From: an uncultured Prevotella sp.
GTDB taxonomy: Bacteria > Bacteroidota > Bacteroidia > Bacteroidales > Bacteroidaceae
Direction: 5' to 3'
Length of the DNA stretch: 64,000 nucleotides
NCBI GenBank assembly: GCA_900315775.1
Contig: ONAJ01000003.1
Coordinates: 19,202 to 83,201, forward strand
Below the pieces are notes generated by a model. The model searched no databases. It was not told where the DNA came from and worked only from the letters and a program-made list of their open reading frames with translations. Each line of letters begins with the position of its first letter. The stretch's first letter is position 1. The translations under genes were made by a program, and so were the position numbers. Positions 1 to 7,332 of the stretch are shown one piece after another.

Positions 1-2370
1 CAGTGAAGCTACAAGCTTTATGACGTAAGCTATAGGCATACGGTAGCGGAGCACTCCGGAGATTAGTTTTGCGTAGTTCCAGTACTCTGGGTTGAACTTC
101 TCCGACAGTCCTTCGACGGTAGTCTTGTAGCCTCGTTTGTTCTCGAACTGGAAGTCGTAACGACGTGAGCCGTCCTCAGCAATATGCTTGATAATCTTAC
201 CCTTAGTAACCGACTTAGGCAGCATGATGCCTTCCTCGTCGTCCTGCAGACCGGTAAATATCTCGTATGGATAGCCGTCCAAGAGTCCTACGAAAGCCAC
301 CCACTTCTCCTTGTTGTTCTGGAAACGTACCACGTCAGCCTCGAGCACCTGTGGACGCACCTCGGTAACTTCGGGCTGCTTGCATGGTGCAGGCTGCGGC
401 TTCTCTTCTTCGTTCTTCTTTTTCTTCTCGTTGACCTGAATCATAACGCCCGAGCGACTGCCGTCACGATATATCGTGCAACCCTTGCATCCGCTCTGCC
501 AAGCCTCGACGTACAGACGGTTTACAAGGTCTTCGTCAACGTCGTTAGGCAGGTTCACGGTGACGCTGATAGAGTGGTCCACCCATTTCTGTATAGCGCC
601 CTGCATGCGTACCTTCATGAGCCAATCGACATCATTGGCAGTAGCCTTATAATAAGGGGAACGCGCTACGAGTTCGTCGATTTCCTCTTTAGTATAGCGT
701 TTTTCGGTGTCTATGCCGTTAATCTTCATCCACTCGAGGAACTTCTTGTGGTAAACGATGTACTCCTCGAAGGAGTCGCCTACCTCGTCAACGAAATCCA
801 CATGAACGTTTGTATCGTTAGGGTTCACCTTGCGGCGACGCATATATACCGGCATAAAGACTGGCTCTATACCGCTTGTTGTCTGTGTCATGAGCGACGT
901 TGTTCCCGTAGGAGCTATCGTCAGACAGGCTATGTTACGACGTCCGTACTTTGTCATTTCCTCGTAGAGCTTCGGGTCAGCAGCCTTGATGCGCTGTACG
1001 AAGGGGTTGTTCTCCTCGCGCTTAGCATCGTAGATAGCGAATGCTCCGCGCTCCTTAGCCATCTGTACTGACGAGCCGTAGGCGGCGAGTGTCAGCGTGC
1101 GGTGAACATTTACGGAGAAGTCTGTAGCCTCCTGGGTGCCGTAGCGCAGACCCATAGCAGCAATCATATCGCCCTCTGCGGTGATGCCCACACCGGTACG
1201 ACGTCCCTTGCCGCTCTTGTCCTGAATCTTTTCCCAGAGATGATACTCGGCGCCCTTGACCTCTGCGCTCTGCGGGTCTATCTTTATCTTCTCCATAATC
1301 TTGTCTATCTTCTCCATCTCGAGGTCCACGATGTCGTCCATCAGTCGCTGTGCGCAGGCAGCGTGCTTGCGGAACTTGTCGTAGTCGAAGTAGGCGTCCT
1401 TTGTGAAGGGGTTCACCACGTATGAGTAGAGGTTGATGCTCAACAATCGACAAGAGTCGTAAGGACAGAGAGGTATCTCACCGCAAGGGTTTGTAGATAC
1501 TGTGCGGAAGCCCAGGTCGGCGTAACAGTCGGGAAGACTCTCGCGGATGATGGTATCCCAGAACAGCACTCCTGGTTCGGCACTCTTCCAAGCGTTGTGT
1601 ACTATCTTCTCCCACAACAGCTTAGCGTTGATAGGCTTTCTCACCTTGGGGTCGTCGGTGTCTATAGGGAACTGCTGGACATACTCCTTGTCTTCTACAG
1701 CAGCCTGCATAAACTCGTCGTCAATCTTTACACTTACGTTAGCTCCGGTAACCTTTCCTTCGGTCATCTTAGCGTCGATGAACGCCTCAGAATCAGGGTG
1801 TTTGATGCTAACCGACAACATCAGGGCACCACGACGTCCGTCCTGTGCCACCTCGCGCGTACTATTACTATAGCGCTCCATGAAAGGCACCAAACCTGTT
1901 GATGTCAGCGCCGAGTTATTCACCGGTGTGCCCTTAGGACGAATATGACTGAGGTCGTGACCTACTCCACCGCGTCGCTTCATCAGTTGCACCTGCTCTT
2001 CGTCGATACGCATGATGGCTCCGTAGGAGTCAGCATCGCCGTCAAGTCCGATAACAAAGCAGTTCGACAATGAAGCCACCTGGAACTCATTGCCTATACC
2101 CGTCATAGGACTTCCTGCAGGAACGATGTAGCGGAAGTGATCAAGGAGTTCGAAAATCTCCTGTGCCGACATAGGATTCTTGTACTTCTTCTCTATGCGG
2201 GCAATCTCGTTAGCTATACGCCAATGCATATCCTCCGGACTGCGCTCATAGATATTGCCATAAGAATCCTTCATGGCATATTTATTCACCCAAACTCGTG
2301 CGGCAAGCTCGTCGCCGTCAAAATAAGCTAATGAGGCACTGAAAGCCTCGTCATAAGTGTAAGTTTTCAT
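1..2370 (-). CDS. nrdJ: Adenosylcobalamin-dependent (class II) ribonucleotide reductase, 3' end outside window
   Basis: Reduces ribonucleotides to deoxyribonucleotides with a cobalamin-derived radical, independently of oxygen. Translation of the minus strand from ATG at 2370 gives 790 codons, open to the window edge, so only the extreme C-terminus (about 50 residues by family length) is missing. Visible signatures are the N-terminal SLSNCFVIG stretch (Cys104) and the active-site NPCGE motif around residues 294-298, with Cys296 as the expected thiyl-radical residue. Further cysteines follow at about 302 and 307, and a PTGTTS segment lies in the second half. A Lys/Glu-rich linker precedes the C-terminal domain. 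A canonical promoter lies 22 bp upstream. I saw no B12 riboswitch in the 132-bp gap to the divergent nitroreductase gene. Confidence 0.93.
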   Translation of the reverse strand, partial: MKTYTYDEAFSASLAYFDGDELAARVWVNKYAMKDSYGNIYERSPEDMHWRIANEIARIEKKYKNPMSAQEIFELLDHFRYIVPAGSPMTGIGNEFQVASLSNCFVIGLDGDADSYGAIMRIDEEQVQLMKRRGGVGHDLSHIRPKGTPVNNSALTSTGLVPFMERYSNSTREVAQDGRRGALMLSVSIKHPDSEAFIDAKMTEGKVTGANVSVKIDDEFMQAAVEDKEYVQQFPIDTDDPKVRKPINAKLLWEKIVHNAWKSAEPGVLFWDTIIRESLPDCYADLGFRTVSTNPCGEIPLCPYDSCRLLSINLYSYVVNPFTKDAYFDYDKFRKHAACAQRLMDDIVDLEMEKIDKIMEKIKIDPQSAEVKGAEYHLWEKIQDKSGKGRRTGVGITAEGDMIAAMGLRYGTQEATDFSVNVHRTLTLAAYGSSVQMAKERGAFAIYDAKREENNPFVQRIKAADPKLYEEMTKYGRRNIACLTIAPTGTTSLMTQTTSGIEPVFMPVYMRRRKVNPNDTNVHVDFVDEVGDSFEEYIVYHKKFLEWMKINGIDTEKRYTKEEIDELVARSPYYKATANDVDWLMKVRMQGAIQKWVDHSISVTVNLPNDVDEDLVNRLYVEAWQSGCKGCTIYRDGSRSGVMIQVNEKKKKNEEEKPQPAPCKQPEVTEVRPQVLEADVVRFQNNKEKWVAFVGLLDGYPYEIFTGLQDDEEGIMLPKSVTKGKIIKHIAEDGSRRYDFQFENKRGYKTTVEGLSEKFNPEYWNYAKLISGVLRYRMPIAYVIKLVASL

Positions 2371-2391
2371 CTTTTACCTTTTTTGCGCTTG

Positions 2392-2422
2392 CAAAAATAC
2401 AAAACAATATTCATTCTACAAA
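2392..2422 (-). promoter_or_regulatory. Bacteroidetes-type promoter for nrdJ
   Basis: On the minus strand TTTG (2419-2422) is followed after 19 bp by TATTTTTG (2392-2399), matching TTTG-N19-TAnnTTTG. The start codon is 22 bp downstream. Confidence 0.7.
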
Positions 2423-2473
2423 ATAATTCACACTTTTTTATTCTTATAAATTTTCTGTTTTGGGAAACTTTTG

Positions 2474-2481
2474 TAACTTTG
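2474..2481 (+). promoter_or_regulatory. -7 element (TAACTTTG) of the nitroreductase gene
   Basis: TAACTTTG matches TAnnTTTG and sits 21 bp before the chosen ATG. No -33 TTTG is found at normal spacing; the nearest, 2459-2462, is only 11 bp away. Confidence 0.45.
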
Positions 2482-2502
2482 CAAACGAAAAAGTTATCCA
2501 AA

Positions 2503-3240
2503 ATGAAAAACCTCGAAACAAGAAGAAGTATTCGGAAATATTCCGATAAGCCAGTTAGCGACGAATTGCTGACACGACTCGTTGCTCTCGCAGAACGTAC
2601 ACAGACTATGGGCAACCTGCAACTTTACAGCGTTGTAGTTACTCGCGACAAGAAGATTAAAGAACAACTTGCACCAGCCCACTTCAACCAACCTATGGTG
2701 ACGGCAGCTCCTGTCGTACTCACCGTTTGCGCCGACTTCCGACGCACTTCTACGTGGGCAGAAAACCGCTGTGCCACACCGGGTTACGACAACTTCCTGT
2801 CGTTCCTTAACGCAGCCACCGACGCCCTGCTCTTCACCCAGACGCTGTGCTGTCTCGCCGACGAGGAAGGACTGGGTTACTGCTGGCTCGGCACCACCGT
2901 TTATCAACCACAAAGTATCATCGACACCCTCCACCTGCCGCGTCTGGTATTCCCTATTGCAACACTTACTCTTGGCTGGCCCGATGAAAATCCGCCACTC
3001 TCGGACCGTCTTCCCGTCGAGGCAATTATCCATAAAGAAATTTTCCGCGACTATACACCTGAACTTATTGACGACTTCTACACAGCGAAGGAACAACTTC
3101 CGGAGAACAAGGAGTTTGTAAAGATAAACAACAAGGAAACACTCGCACAGATATTCACCGACATACGCTACACCAAAAAAGACAACGAAGCTATGTCGGA
3201 AACGGTAATCAATGCACTGAAACATCAAGGTTTTCTATAG
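2503..3240 (+). CDS. Nitroreductase family protein (FMN oxidoreductase)
   Basis: Predicted FMN-dependent NAD(P)H oxidoreductase of 245 residues. The N-terminus MKNLETRRSIRKYSDKPV carries the family's R-R-S-I-R-x-Y flavin-phosphate-binding segment. A central stretch (ALLFTQTLCCLADEEGLG) and the LGWP segment are typical of the nitroreductase fold. The frame is open 40 codons further upstream. I chose ATG at 2503 because it begins family homology and follows the TAACTTTG element; the extension would be an implausible Phe-rich tail. The length fits the NfsA/FRP-like subgroup. Substrate cannot be deduced. Divergent from nrdJ. Confidence 0.88.
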   Translation: MKNLETRRSIRKYSDKPVSDELLTRLVALAERTQTMGNLQLYSVVVTRDKKIKEQLAPAHFNQPMVTAAPVVLTVCADFRRTSTWAENRCATPGYDNFLSFLNAATDALLFTQTLCCLADEEGLGYCWLGTTVYQPQSIIDTLHLPRLVFPIATLTLGWPDENPPLSDRLPVEAIIHKEIFRDYTPELIDDFYTAKEQLPENKEFVKINNKETLAQIFTDIRYTKKDNEAMSETVINALKHQGFL

Positions 3241-3355
3241 ACTGTCACCAGGAAAGAAAGTTATGCGCCAACATGGTTTTTAGGCTTTCCTAAATTTTAG
3301 TTTTTTAAAAAAGATTACACATTACACCGAAATATCTTTACATATTCACACGACA

Positions 3356-3487
3356 AAACCATAGGTTTAGTCAGAGCAAACTATAGGTTTGGCTGGAGAA
3401 AACCATAGGTTTAGTCGGAGAAAACCATAGGTTTGACTGGAGAAAACCATAGGTTTAGTCGGAGTAAACCATAGGTTTGGCAAAAGC
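3356..3487. repeat. Six tandem 22-bp repeats
   Basis: Units start at 3356, 3378, 3400, 3422, 3444 and 3466 with no spacer. The core is AAACCATAGGTTT, itself a near-palindrome (AAACC/GGTTT). Units 1, 3 and 5 continue AGTCRGAG; units 2, 4 and 6 continue with GGC or GAC. The array is therefore really a 44-bp dimer repeat. The 22-bp length rules out coding periodicity. Confidence 0.9.
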
Positions 3488-3586
3488 ATAGTTCTGAAAT
3501 TTCTTTACAACGACCTTTAAACAAAACAAATACACCTCATTCTTCTTATCGCCAATCCCTTATGTATCAGTAAGTTATAAACAAAA

Positions 3587-3609
3587 AGTATTATACACGT
3601 TGTAATACT
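3587..3609. repeat. Small hairpin
   Basis: AGTATTA (3587-3593) is complementary to TAATACT (3603-3609), with a 9-nt loop. It lies between the 22-bp array and the right inverted repeat. Its role is unknown. Confidence 0.4.
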
Positions 3610-3764
3610 TTACACCAAATCCAAAACCTAACAGTCTAATTATCAGCCATTTATTACATTTTTTGTGGTGTAATGTGTAATCTTTTTTTAAAAACTAAAA
3701 ATTACATAATCCTAAATTCTATTTCCGAATGCACTGATAACATATAAAAAAATAATTAAAATAT

Positions 3765-3795
3765 TTTGTTCTGCCCTCGACTTTTTGTACCTTTG
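3765..3795 (+). promoter_or_regulatory. Bacteroidetes-type promoter of the MNT/HEPN operon
   Basis: TTTG (3765-3768), a 19-bp spacer, then TACCTTTG (3788-3795): a textbook match, 26 bp upstream of the first ATG. Confidence 0.75.
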
Positions 3796-3821
3796 TCCTC
3801 AAATTAACGAAGAAAGACAAT

Positions 3822-4121
3822 ATGAGTACACAAGTAATAACACAAACCATCGCCGACTACTTCGAGCACCAACCAGTTAATAAGGTTTGGATATTCGGTT
3901 CTTTCGCACGAGGAGAAGATTCTCCAGAGAGCGATATTGACCTGCTTGTGGAGTACGACGCTAATGCTCATATTTCACTTCTTATGATTTCCCACATGAT
4001 GGGAGAACTTGAGAAAAAGACTGGCAGAAAGATAGACCTCATTGAAAATGGATGTCTTCTTCCTTTTGCCGAAGAATCTGCTAACCGTGACAAACGTCTG
4101 ATTTATGAGAGAAAAAATTAG
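3822..4121 (+). CDS. Minimal nucleotidyltransferase (MNT) 1
   Basis: A 99-residue protein of the minimal DNA-polymerase-beta-like nucleotidyltransferase family. GSFARG (residues 26-31) is followed by SDID (Asp38 and Asp40), the metal-binding pair, with a third candidate acidic residue at Asp72 (KIDLIE). In MntA-HepT type toxin-antitoxin pairs such proteins neutralise a HEPN partner by transferring AMP. Here the next gene encodes a HEPN protein 53 bp downstream, so a similar role is inferred. A strong promoter precedes it. Confidence 0.85.
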   Translation: MSTQVITQTIADYFEHQPVNKVWIFGSFARGEDSPESDIDLLVEYDANAHISLLMISHMMGELEKKTGRKIDLIENGCLLPFAEESANRDKRLIYERKN

Positions 4122-4123
4122 AG

Positions 4124-4157
4124 ACAAACAAATTATTTTTAAGTCTAACACATAAAT
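4124..4157 (+). repeat. 34-bp direct repeat, copy 1
   Basis: Matches 4874-4907 at 33 of 34 positions; both contain TTTTTAAGTCTAACACATAA. It sits in the leader of the HEPN gene. The second copy lies just ahead of the cargo gene at 4918, so the two copies bracket the HEPN + MNT2 pair. Confidence 0.9.
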
Positions 4158-4174
4158 AGAATATAAGAAAACTG

Positions 4175-4585
4175 ATGGCAAACAAAGAGCGGGCCGAGAA
4201 ATGGCTTAGAATCGTAACAGAGGACATGAGCGTAGCGGAAGACCTTTTCAAAACGGGTCACTGGCTCTATGTCGCCTTTATGTGCCATCAAGTTGTAGAA
4301 AAAACTTTAAAGGCATATTGGTGTATTTCTCGAGAAGACGATCCTCCATTCATTCATGACCACAAACGTATAGCAGAAGGATGTGGACTTTACACCAAAA
4401 TGGACGATGCGCAGAAGTTATTTCTCTCAACTATTAGACAATTAAACATCGAAGCCAGATATCAAGAATACAAAGACGAGATTGCTCGTCATATTAACGA
4501 AGAAAGAGCAAAACAAATTTTAAGTTCTACTAAAGACTTACACGAATGGATACTTCAAAGATACTCCGAAAAGATGAAGCACTAA
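4175..4585 (+). CDS. HEPN domain protein
   Basis: A 136-residue all-helical protein of the HEPN type. The N-terminal part (AEKWLRIVTEDMSVAEDLF), the central CHQVVEKTLKAYW helix and the HDHKRIAE segment are characteristic of HEPN proteins found next to MNT genes. The usual RNase motif R-x4-6-H is not clearly present: after IEARYQEYK the next His is further away (ARHI), so ribonuclease activity is uncertain. The gene lies between two nucleotidyltransferases and overlaps the second by 40 bp. Role inferred: toxin or substrate-binding partner in an MNT-HEPN module. Confidence 0.82.
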   Translation: MANKERAEKWLRIVTEDMSVAEDLFKTGHWLYVAFMCHQVVEKTLKAYWCISREDDPPFIHDHKRIAEGCGLYTKMDDAQKLFLSTIRQLNIEARYQEYKDEIARHINEERAKQILSSTKDLHEWILQRYSEKMKH

Positions 4586-4866
4586 ACCTTGTAAGAAAAT
4601 ACAAGGCAGCCATCGCTCCACGTTTTGAGCCAGGAACAAAAGTTATGATGTTTGGCTCTTACGCTAAGGGGCATCCTCACGAATGGAGCGATATAGACGT
4701 TGCAGTCATCGTCCCCAAGATTGAAAGCGACAAGTGGTTTGACACAGCTGTTTCACTTAGTCAGGATGTTGACGGAATAAGTCTTCTCATAGAGCCAATT
4801 TTATTGGAGAACGGAGAAGATTCGCCAATATATCGGGAAGTAATGCGTACTGGCGTAGCAGTTTAA
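4546..4866 (+). CDS. Minimal nucleotidyltransferase (MNT) 2
   Basis: A 106-residue nucleotidyltransferase-domain protein with GSYAKG (37-42) and SDID (Asp49, Asp51); Glu83 (LLIEP) could supply the third acidic ligand. It is clearly diverged from MNT1, so this is not a fresh duplication. The ATG at 4546 lies inside the HEPN gene, giving a 40-bp overlap. No later Met is possible before the GSYAKG motif except those abutting it (VMMFGSY), so translational coupling to HEPN is likely. Confidence 0.83.
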   Translation: MDTSKILRKDEALNLVRKYKAAIAPRFEPGTKVMMFGSYAKGHPHEWSDIDVAVIVPKIESDKWFDTAVSLSQDVDGISLLIEPILLENGEDSPIYREVMRTGVAV

Positions 4867-4873
4867 CAAAGAA

Positions 4874-4907
4874 ACAAACAAATCATTTTTAAGTCTAACA
4901 CATAAAT
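4874..4907 (+). repeat. 34-bp direct repeat, copy 2 (leader of cargo gene)
   Basis: One mismatch to 4124-4157. It ends 10 bp before the ATG of the secreted protein at 4918, so it is part of that gene's leader. Confidence 0.9.
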
Positions 4908-4917
4908 TTAAAGCAAA

Positions 4918-7023
4918 ATGAAACAAAAAAACATTTTCAAAAAACTATTAACTTTAGTTCTCCTGCTCGTCGCAAGTACGACTGGAGCGTGGGCGGATGA
5001 TACAGAGGTAACTATCAATTTTGGTAGTACAGAAGGTTATTGGGCAGCTCACAATGATGCTTCTTATACTGATAGCGATTCACGAACATGGACGAGAACT
5101 TTTTCCGCTGGAGGAAAAAGTTCTTATAGTACGAATTATTCACAGTTTGGTAACGCTTCTAACACTTGTACTGATTTGGAGTTTATAGCAACGGCAGGTG
5201 AAGACATGACACTTACTGCTTTCTCTGTAACAATGTCTGGTGCTAGTGGAGGAAGTAGTCCTACAACAGGAACAATTTATCTTTACAAAAAAAGTGGTGA
5301 TACTGAAACGCAATTAGCAACGGCTTCTGTCAGTGGAACAGATAATGTTATATGTAGTATTACTTCTAATCAGGCTTTTTCTAGTACAGATGAATTGGAA
5401 GTAAAATACATTGGCACAAACAAAGCTATTCGTGTCAGCAAATTAACATATTCATATACAACAGGTGGTGGCAGTTCAGTTACAGCTCCAACATTTAATG
5501 TTGCTTCTGGTGCGGTAACAGCAGGTACTACAGTATCATTGACACAGGCAACAGCTGACGAAATTCGTTATACCACCGATGGCACAGCACCAACAACAAC
5601 TACAGGAACAGTATATAGTACACCTATCGCAATTACAAAACCTGTAACAATTAAAGCTATTGCTGTTGAGGGTGGTGTTGCAAGTTCTGTGGCAACAGCG
5701 ACATATACTATTAGTGTTACAACACCAACAATTACTGGTGGAGCAAATGTAACTATTACTGGTGATGAGGGTTGTACATTCTATTATACTACAGCAGTGG
5801 GAGATAACGTACCCGAAAACCCAAATAATAATAGTACAGAATATACTGCACCATTTACTCCCGCAGATGGAACTAAAATAAAGGCAATAGCATACGACGC
5901 CTATGGCAACAAGAGTGATGTAACTACTGTTTTCACCTTTAAGTATATGCCACTTAATCCTAAGAACATTAACAGCAATTACTATGTTAAGGTAACTGAT
6001 GCAAGCACCCTTGAGAATGGTGATGCTATATTAATTGTTTGTGAAGAACATAATTCTGCGATGAGCACAACACAGAATACAAATAATCGTAGTGATGCTT
6101 CAGTTTCTATTGCTTCTGGGGTTATACAAAGTCCTTCTGCAAGTGTTCAGAAGATTGTACTTGTAAAAAAGACCGAAAAAATAAGCGATGCTGATACAGA
6201 CGTATTCTACTTCTATACTGGTGCAGCAGGTTATCTTTATGCTGCCGCAAGTGGTTCAAATTATTTGAGAACAGCAGTTCTTCCAAGTGAAGACGCAAGA
6301 GCAACAATTGAAATTTCTGGTGGTGATGCCGCAATATTATTCACAGGATCCAATAGCCGTAATGACTTAAGACATAATAACCCAAGTCATATCTTCAGTT
6401 GCTATGCATCTACCGCTACTCAGGACAAAGTTCAAATCTACAAAGAAGTATTAGCCTCTGTGGATGTAACCGATGCTAAATATGCCACATATGTAACAGC
6501 ATATGACGTTGACTTCGCAGCATCTACTGGCGTAACAGCTTACAAGGTAACTGGTGCTAACGGTAAGATTGAGCTCGAAGAGGTTGACGCTGCTCCAAAG
6601 GGAACTCCTCTGGTTATCGCTGCTGAAGAAAATACATACGTACTGAATGTTGCTGCAAGCACACCGGCTGCTGTAGCTGGTAATTTACTGAAGGCTGCTG
6701 ACGGAACCCAGACTGGCAACGGCGACGGTAACTTCTACGTTCTTGGTAAGGATAGCCATGGTAAGGTAGGCTTCGGTCCTCTGGGTGATGGTGTAACACT
6801 TGCAGTAGGTAAGGCTTACATCGATGGCACAGAAGTAACAGCTAAGGGCTTCCTCCCATTCGTAATCGGTGACGAGGAGAACGAGACAACTTCTATCAAC
6901 TCAATTGAGAATGGAGAATCGAGAATTGAGAATTATGATTACTTTAACCTCAGTGGTCAGCGCGTAGGCAAGGGCTATAAGGGTATTGTAGTAGTGAATG
7001 GTAAGAAATTCGTGAGAAAGTAA
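4918..7023 (+). CDS. Secreted multidomain protein with T9SS-type C-terminal tail (cargo A)
   Basis: A 701-residue exported protein. The signal peptide is clear: basic start, Leu-rich core, likely cleavage after AWA at residue 26. A beta-rich N-terminal domain (about 27-183) is followed by a chitobiase/hexosaminidase C-terminal-like repeat (about 189-266; IRYTTDGTAP, KAIAV), a second diverged copy (about 268-343), and a Thr/Ala-rich region. The last 25 residues (FNLSGQRVG..YKGIVVVNGKK) resemble type IX sorting tails. It has no recognisable catalytic domain; adhesion or glycan binding is inferred. DNA for residues about 662-675 is a 7-bp repeat related to extragenic DNA at 14921. A small poly-Glu protein gene follows. 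Confidence 0.82.
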   Translation: MKQKNIFKKLLTLVLLLVASTTGAWADDTEVTINFGSTEGYWAAHNDASYTDSDSRTWTRTFSAGGKSSYSTNYSQFGNASNTCTDLEFIATAGEDMTLTAFSVTMSGASGGSSPTTGTIYLYKKSGDTETQLATASVSGTDNVICSITSNQAFSSTDELEVKYIGTNKAIRVSKLTYSYTTGGGSSVTAPTFNVASGAVTAGTTVSLTQATADEIRYTTDGTAPTTTTGTVYSTPIAITKPVTIKAIAVEGGVASSVATATYTISVTTPTITGGANVTITGDEGCTFYYTTAVGDNVPENPNNNSTEYTAPFTPADGTKIKAIAYDAYGNKSDVTTVFTFKYMPLNPKNINSNYYVKVTDASTLENGDAILIVCEEHNSAMSTTQNTNNRSDASVSIASGVIQSPSASVQKIVLVKKTEKISDADTDVFYFYTGAAGYLYAAASGSNYLRTAVLPSEDARATIEISGGDAAILFTGSNSRNDLRHNNPSHIFSCYASTATQDKVQIYKEVLASVDVTDAKYATYVTAYDVDFAASTGVTAYKVTGANGKIELEEVDAAPKGTPLVIAAEENTYVLNVAASTPAAVAGNLLKAADGTQTGNGDGNFYVLGKDSHGKVGFGPLGDGVTLAVGKAYIDGTEVTAKGFLPFVIGDEENETTSINSIENGESRIENYDYFNLSGQRVGKGYKGIVVVNGKKFVRK
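6904..6943 (+). repeat. 7-bp tandem repeat inside the cargo A coding sequence
   Basis: Units of the form ATTGAGA / ATGGAGA / ATCGAGA / ATTGAGA run from 6904 to 6931 and continue into TTATGATTACT. Positions 6921-6943 are a perfect 23-bp match to the reverse complement of 14921-14943. Confidence 0.9.
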
Positions 7024-7024
7024 A

Positions 7025-7089
7025 AACCCTCCCCAGCCCCATTCCCGAGCAAGGCTCGCCTACCCGTAGCCTTTCCCGAGGGAGGGGTT
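7025..7089. terminator. GC-rich inverted repeat between cargo A and its small partner
   Basis: AACCCTCCCC (7025-7034) is nearly complementary to GGGAGGGGTT (7080-7089). It could act as an attenuator or 3' processing stem. A similar C/G-rich hairpin lies at the equivalent place in the second cassette (40152-40176). Confidence 0.4.
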
Positions 7090-7130
7090 ACAGGGGGCTT
7101 GATAATACTAAATAACTAAGTAAATTAACG

Positions 7131-7325
7131 ATGATGAAAAAATATATTAAGCCAAATACTGACGTGCAGGCAATAGAACTGCAGCAGATGATAGCAGAAA
7201 GTCTTCCAAAGAGCAACGAACAGGTTACAAACCCACTGAGTAAGGGTGAGTACATCATGGAAGATGTCGATATCTTCGGAACGAAGAAAGACAAATGGGC
7301 TGTTGAAGAGGAAGAAGAGGAGTAA
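7131..7325 (+). CDS. Small poly-Glu-tailed protein, partner of cargo A
   Basis: Encodes 64 residues (63 if the second ATG at 7134 is used, which aligns better with its paralogue). No signal peptide, no membrane segment and no Cys. It shares YIKPNTD, then IELQ and a nearby Met, a central GEY, and a Trp followed by a Glu-only tail with the 60-residue protein at 39932-40114. Both lie just downstream of a T9SS-type cargo gene on the same strand, which supports a real, conserved gene. Function unknown; a peptide precursor, chaperone or export accessory would all fit. The stop is 8 bp before the M3 peptidase start, so co-transcription is possible. Confidence 0.75.
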   Translation: MMKKYIKPNTDVQAIELQQMIAESLPKSNEQVTNPLSKGEYIMEDVDIFGTKKDKWAVEEEEEE

Positions 7326-7332
7326 GAAGTAG

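Larger units (their letters stand above)
3292..3703. mobile_element. MITE-like element with 37-bp terminal inverted repeats
   Basis: The left arm (3292-3328) and the reverse complement of the right arm (3667-3703) agree at 35 of 37 positions; both inner ends read ATTACACATTACACC. The 9-mer TCCTAAATT occurs at 3288-3296 and again at 3710-3718, which could be a target duplication, though the arms do not abut it cleanly. There is no ORF inside. Inference: a non-autonomous element or an extended regulatory palindrome. Confidence 0.55.
3241..3821. other. Gene-free stretch with a structured repeat element
   Basis: About 580 bp without a credible gene. It contains an inverted-repeat-bounded element (3292-3703), a six-unit 22-bp tandem array inside it (3356-3487), a small hairpin (3587-3609) and the promoter of the next gene (3765-3795). 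Confidence 0.8.

Noticed and set aside
184-1071. 295-residue plus-strand open frame
   Set aside because: It is antisense to nrdJ, with no homology and a composition typical of a shadow frame.
2371-2502. Cobalamin riboswitch controlling nrdJ
   Set aside because: The 132-bp gap is too short and AT-rich, and no B12-box-like conserved segment could be found.
3356-3487. CRISPR array
   Set aside because: Units are contiguous with no unique spacers and there are no cas genes nearby.
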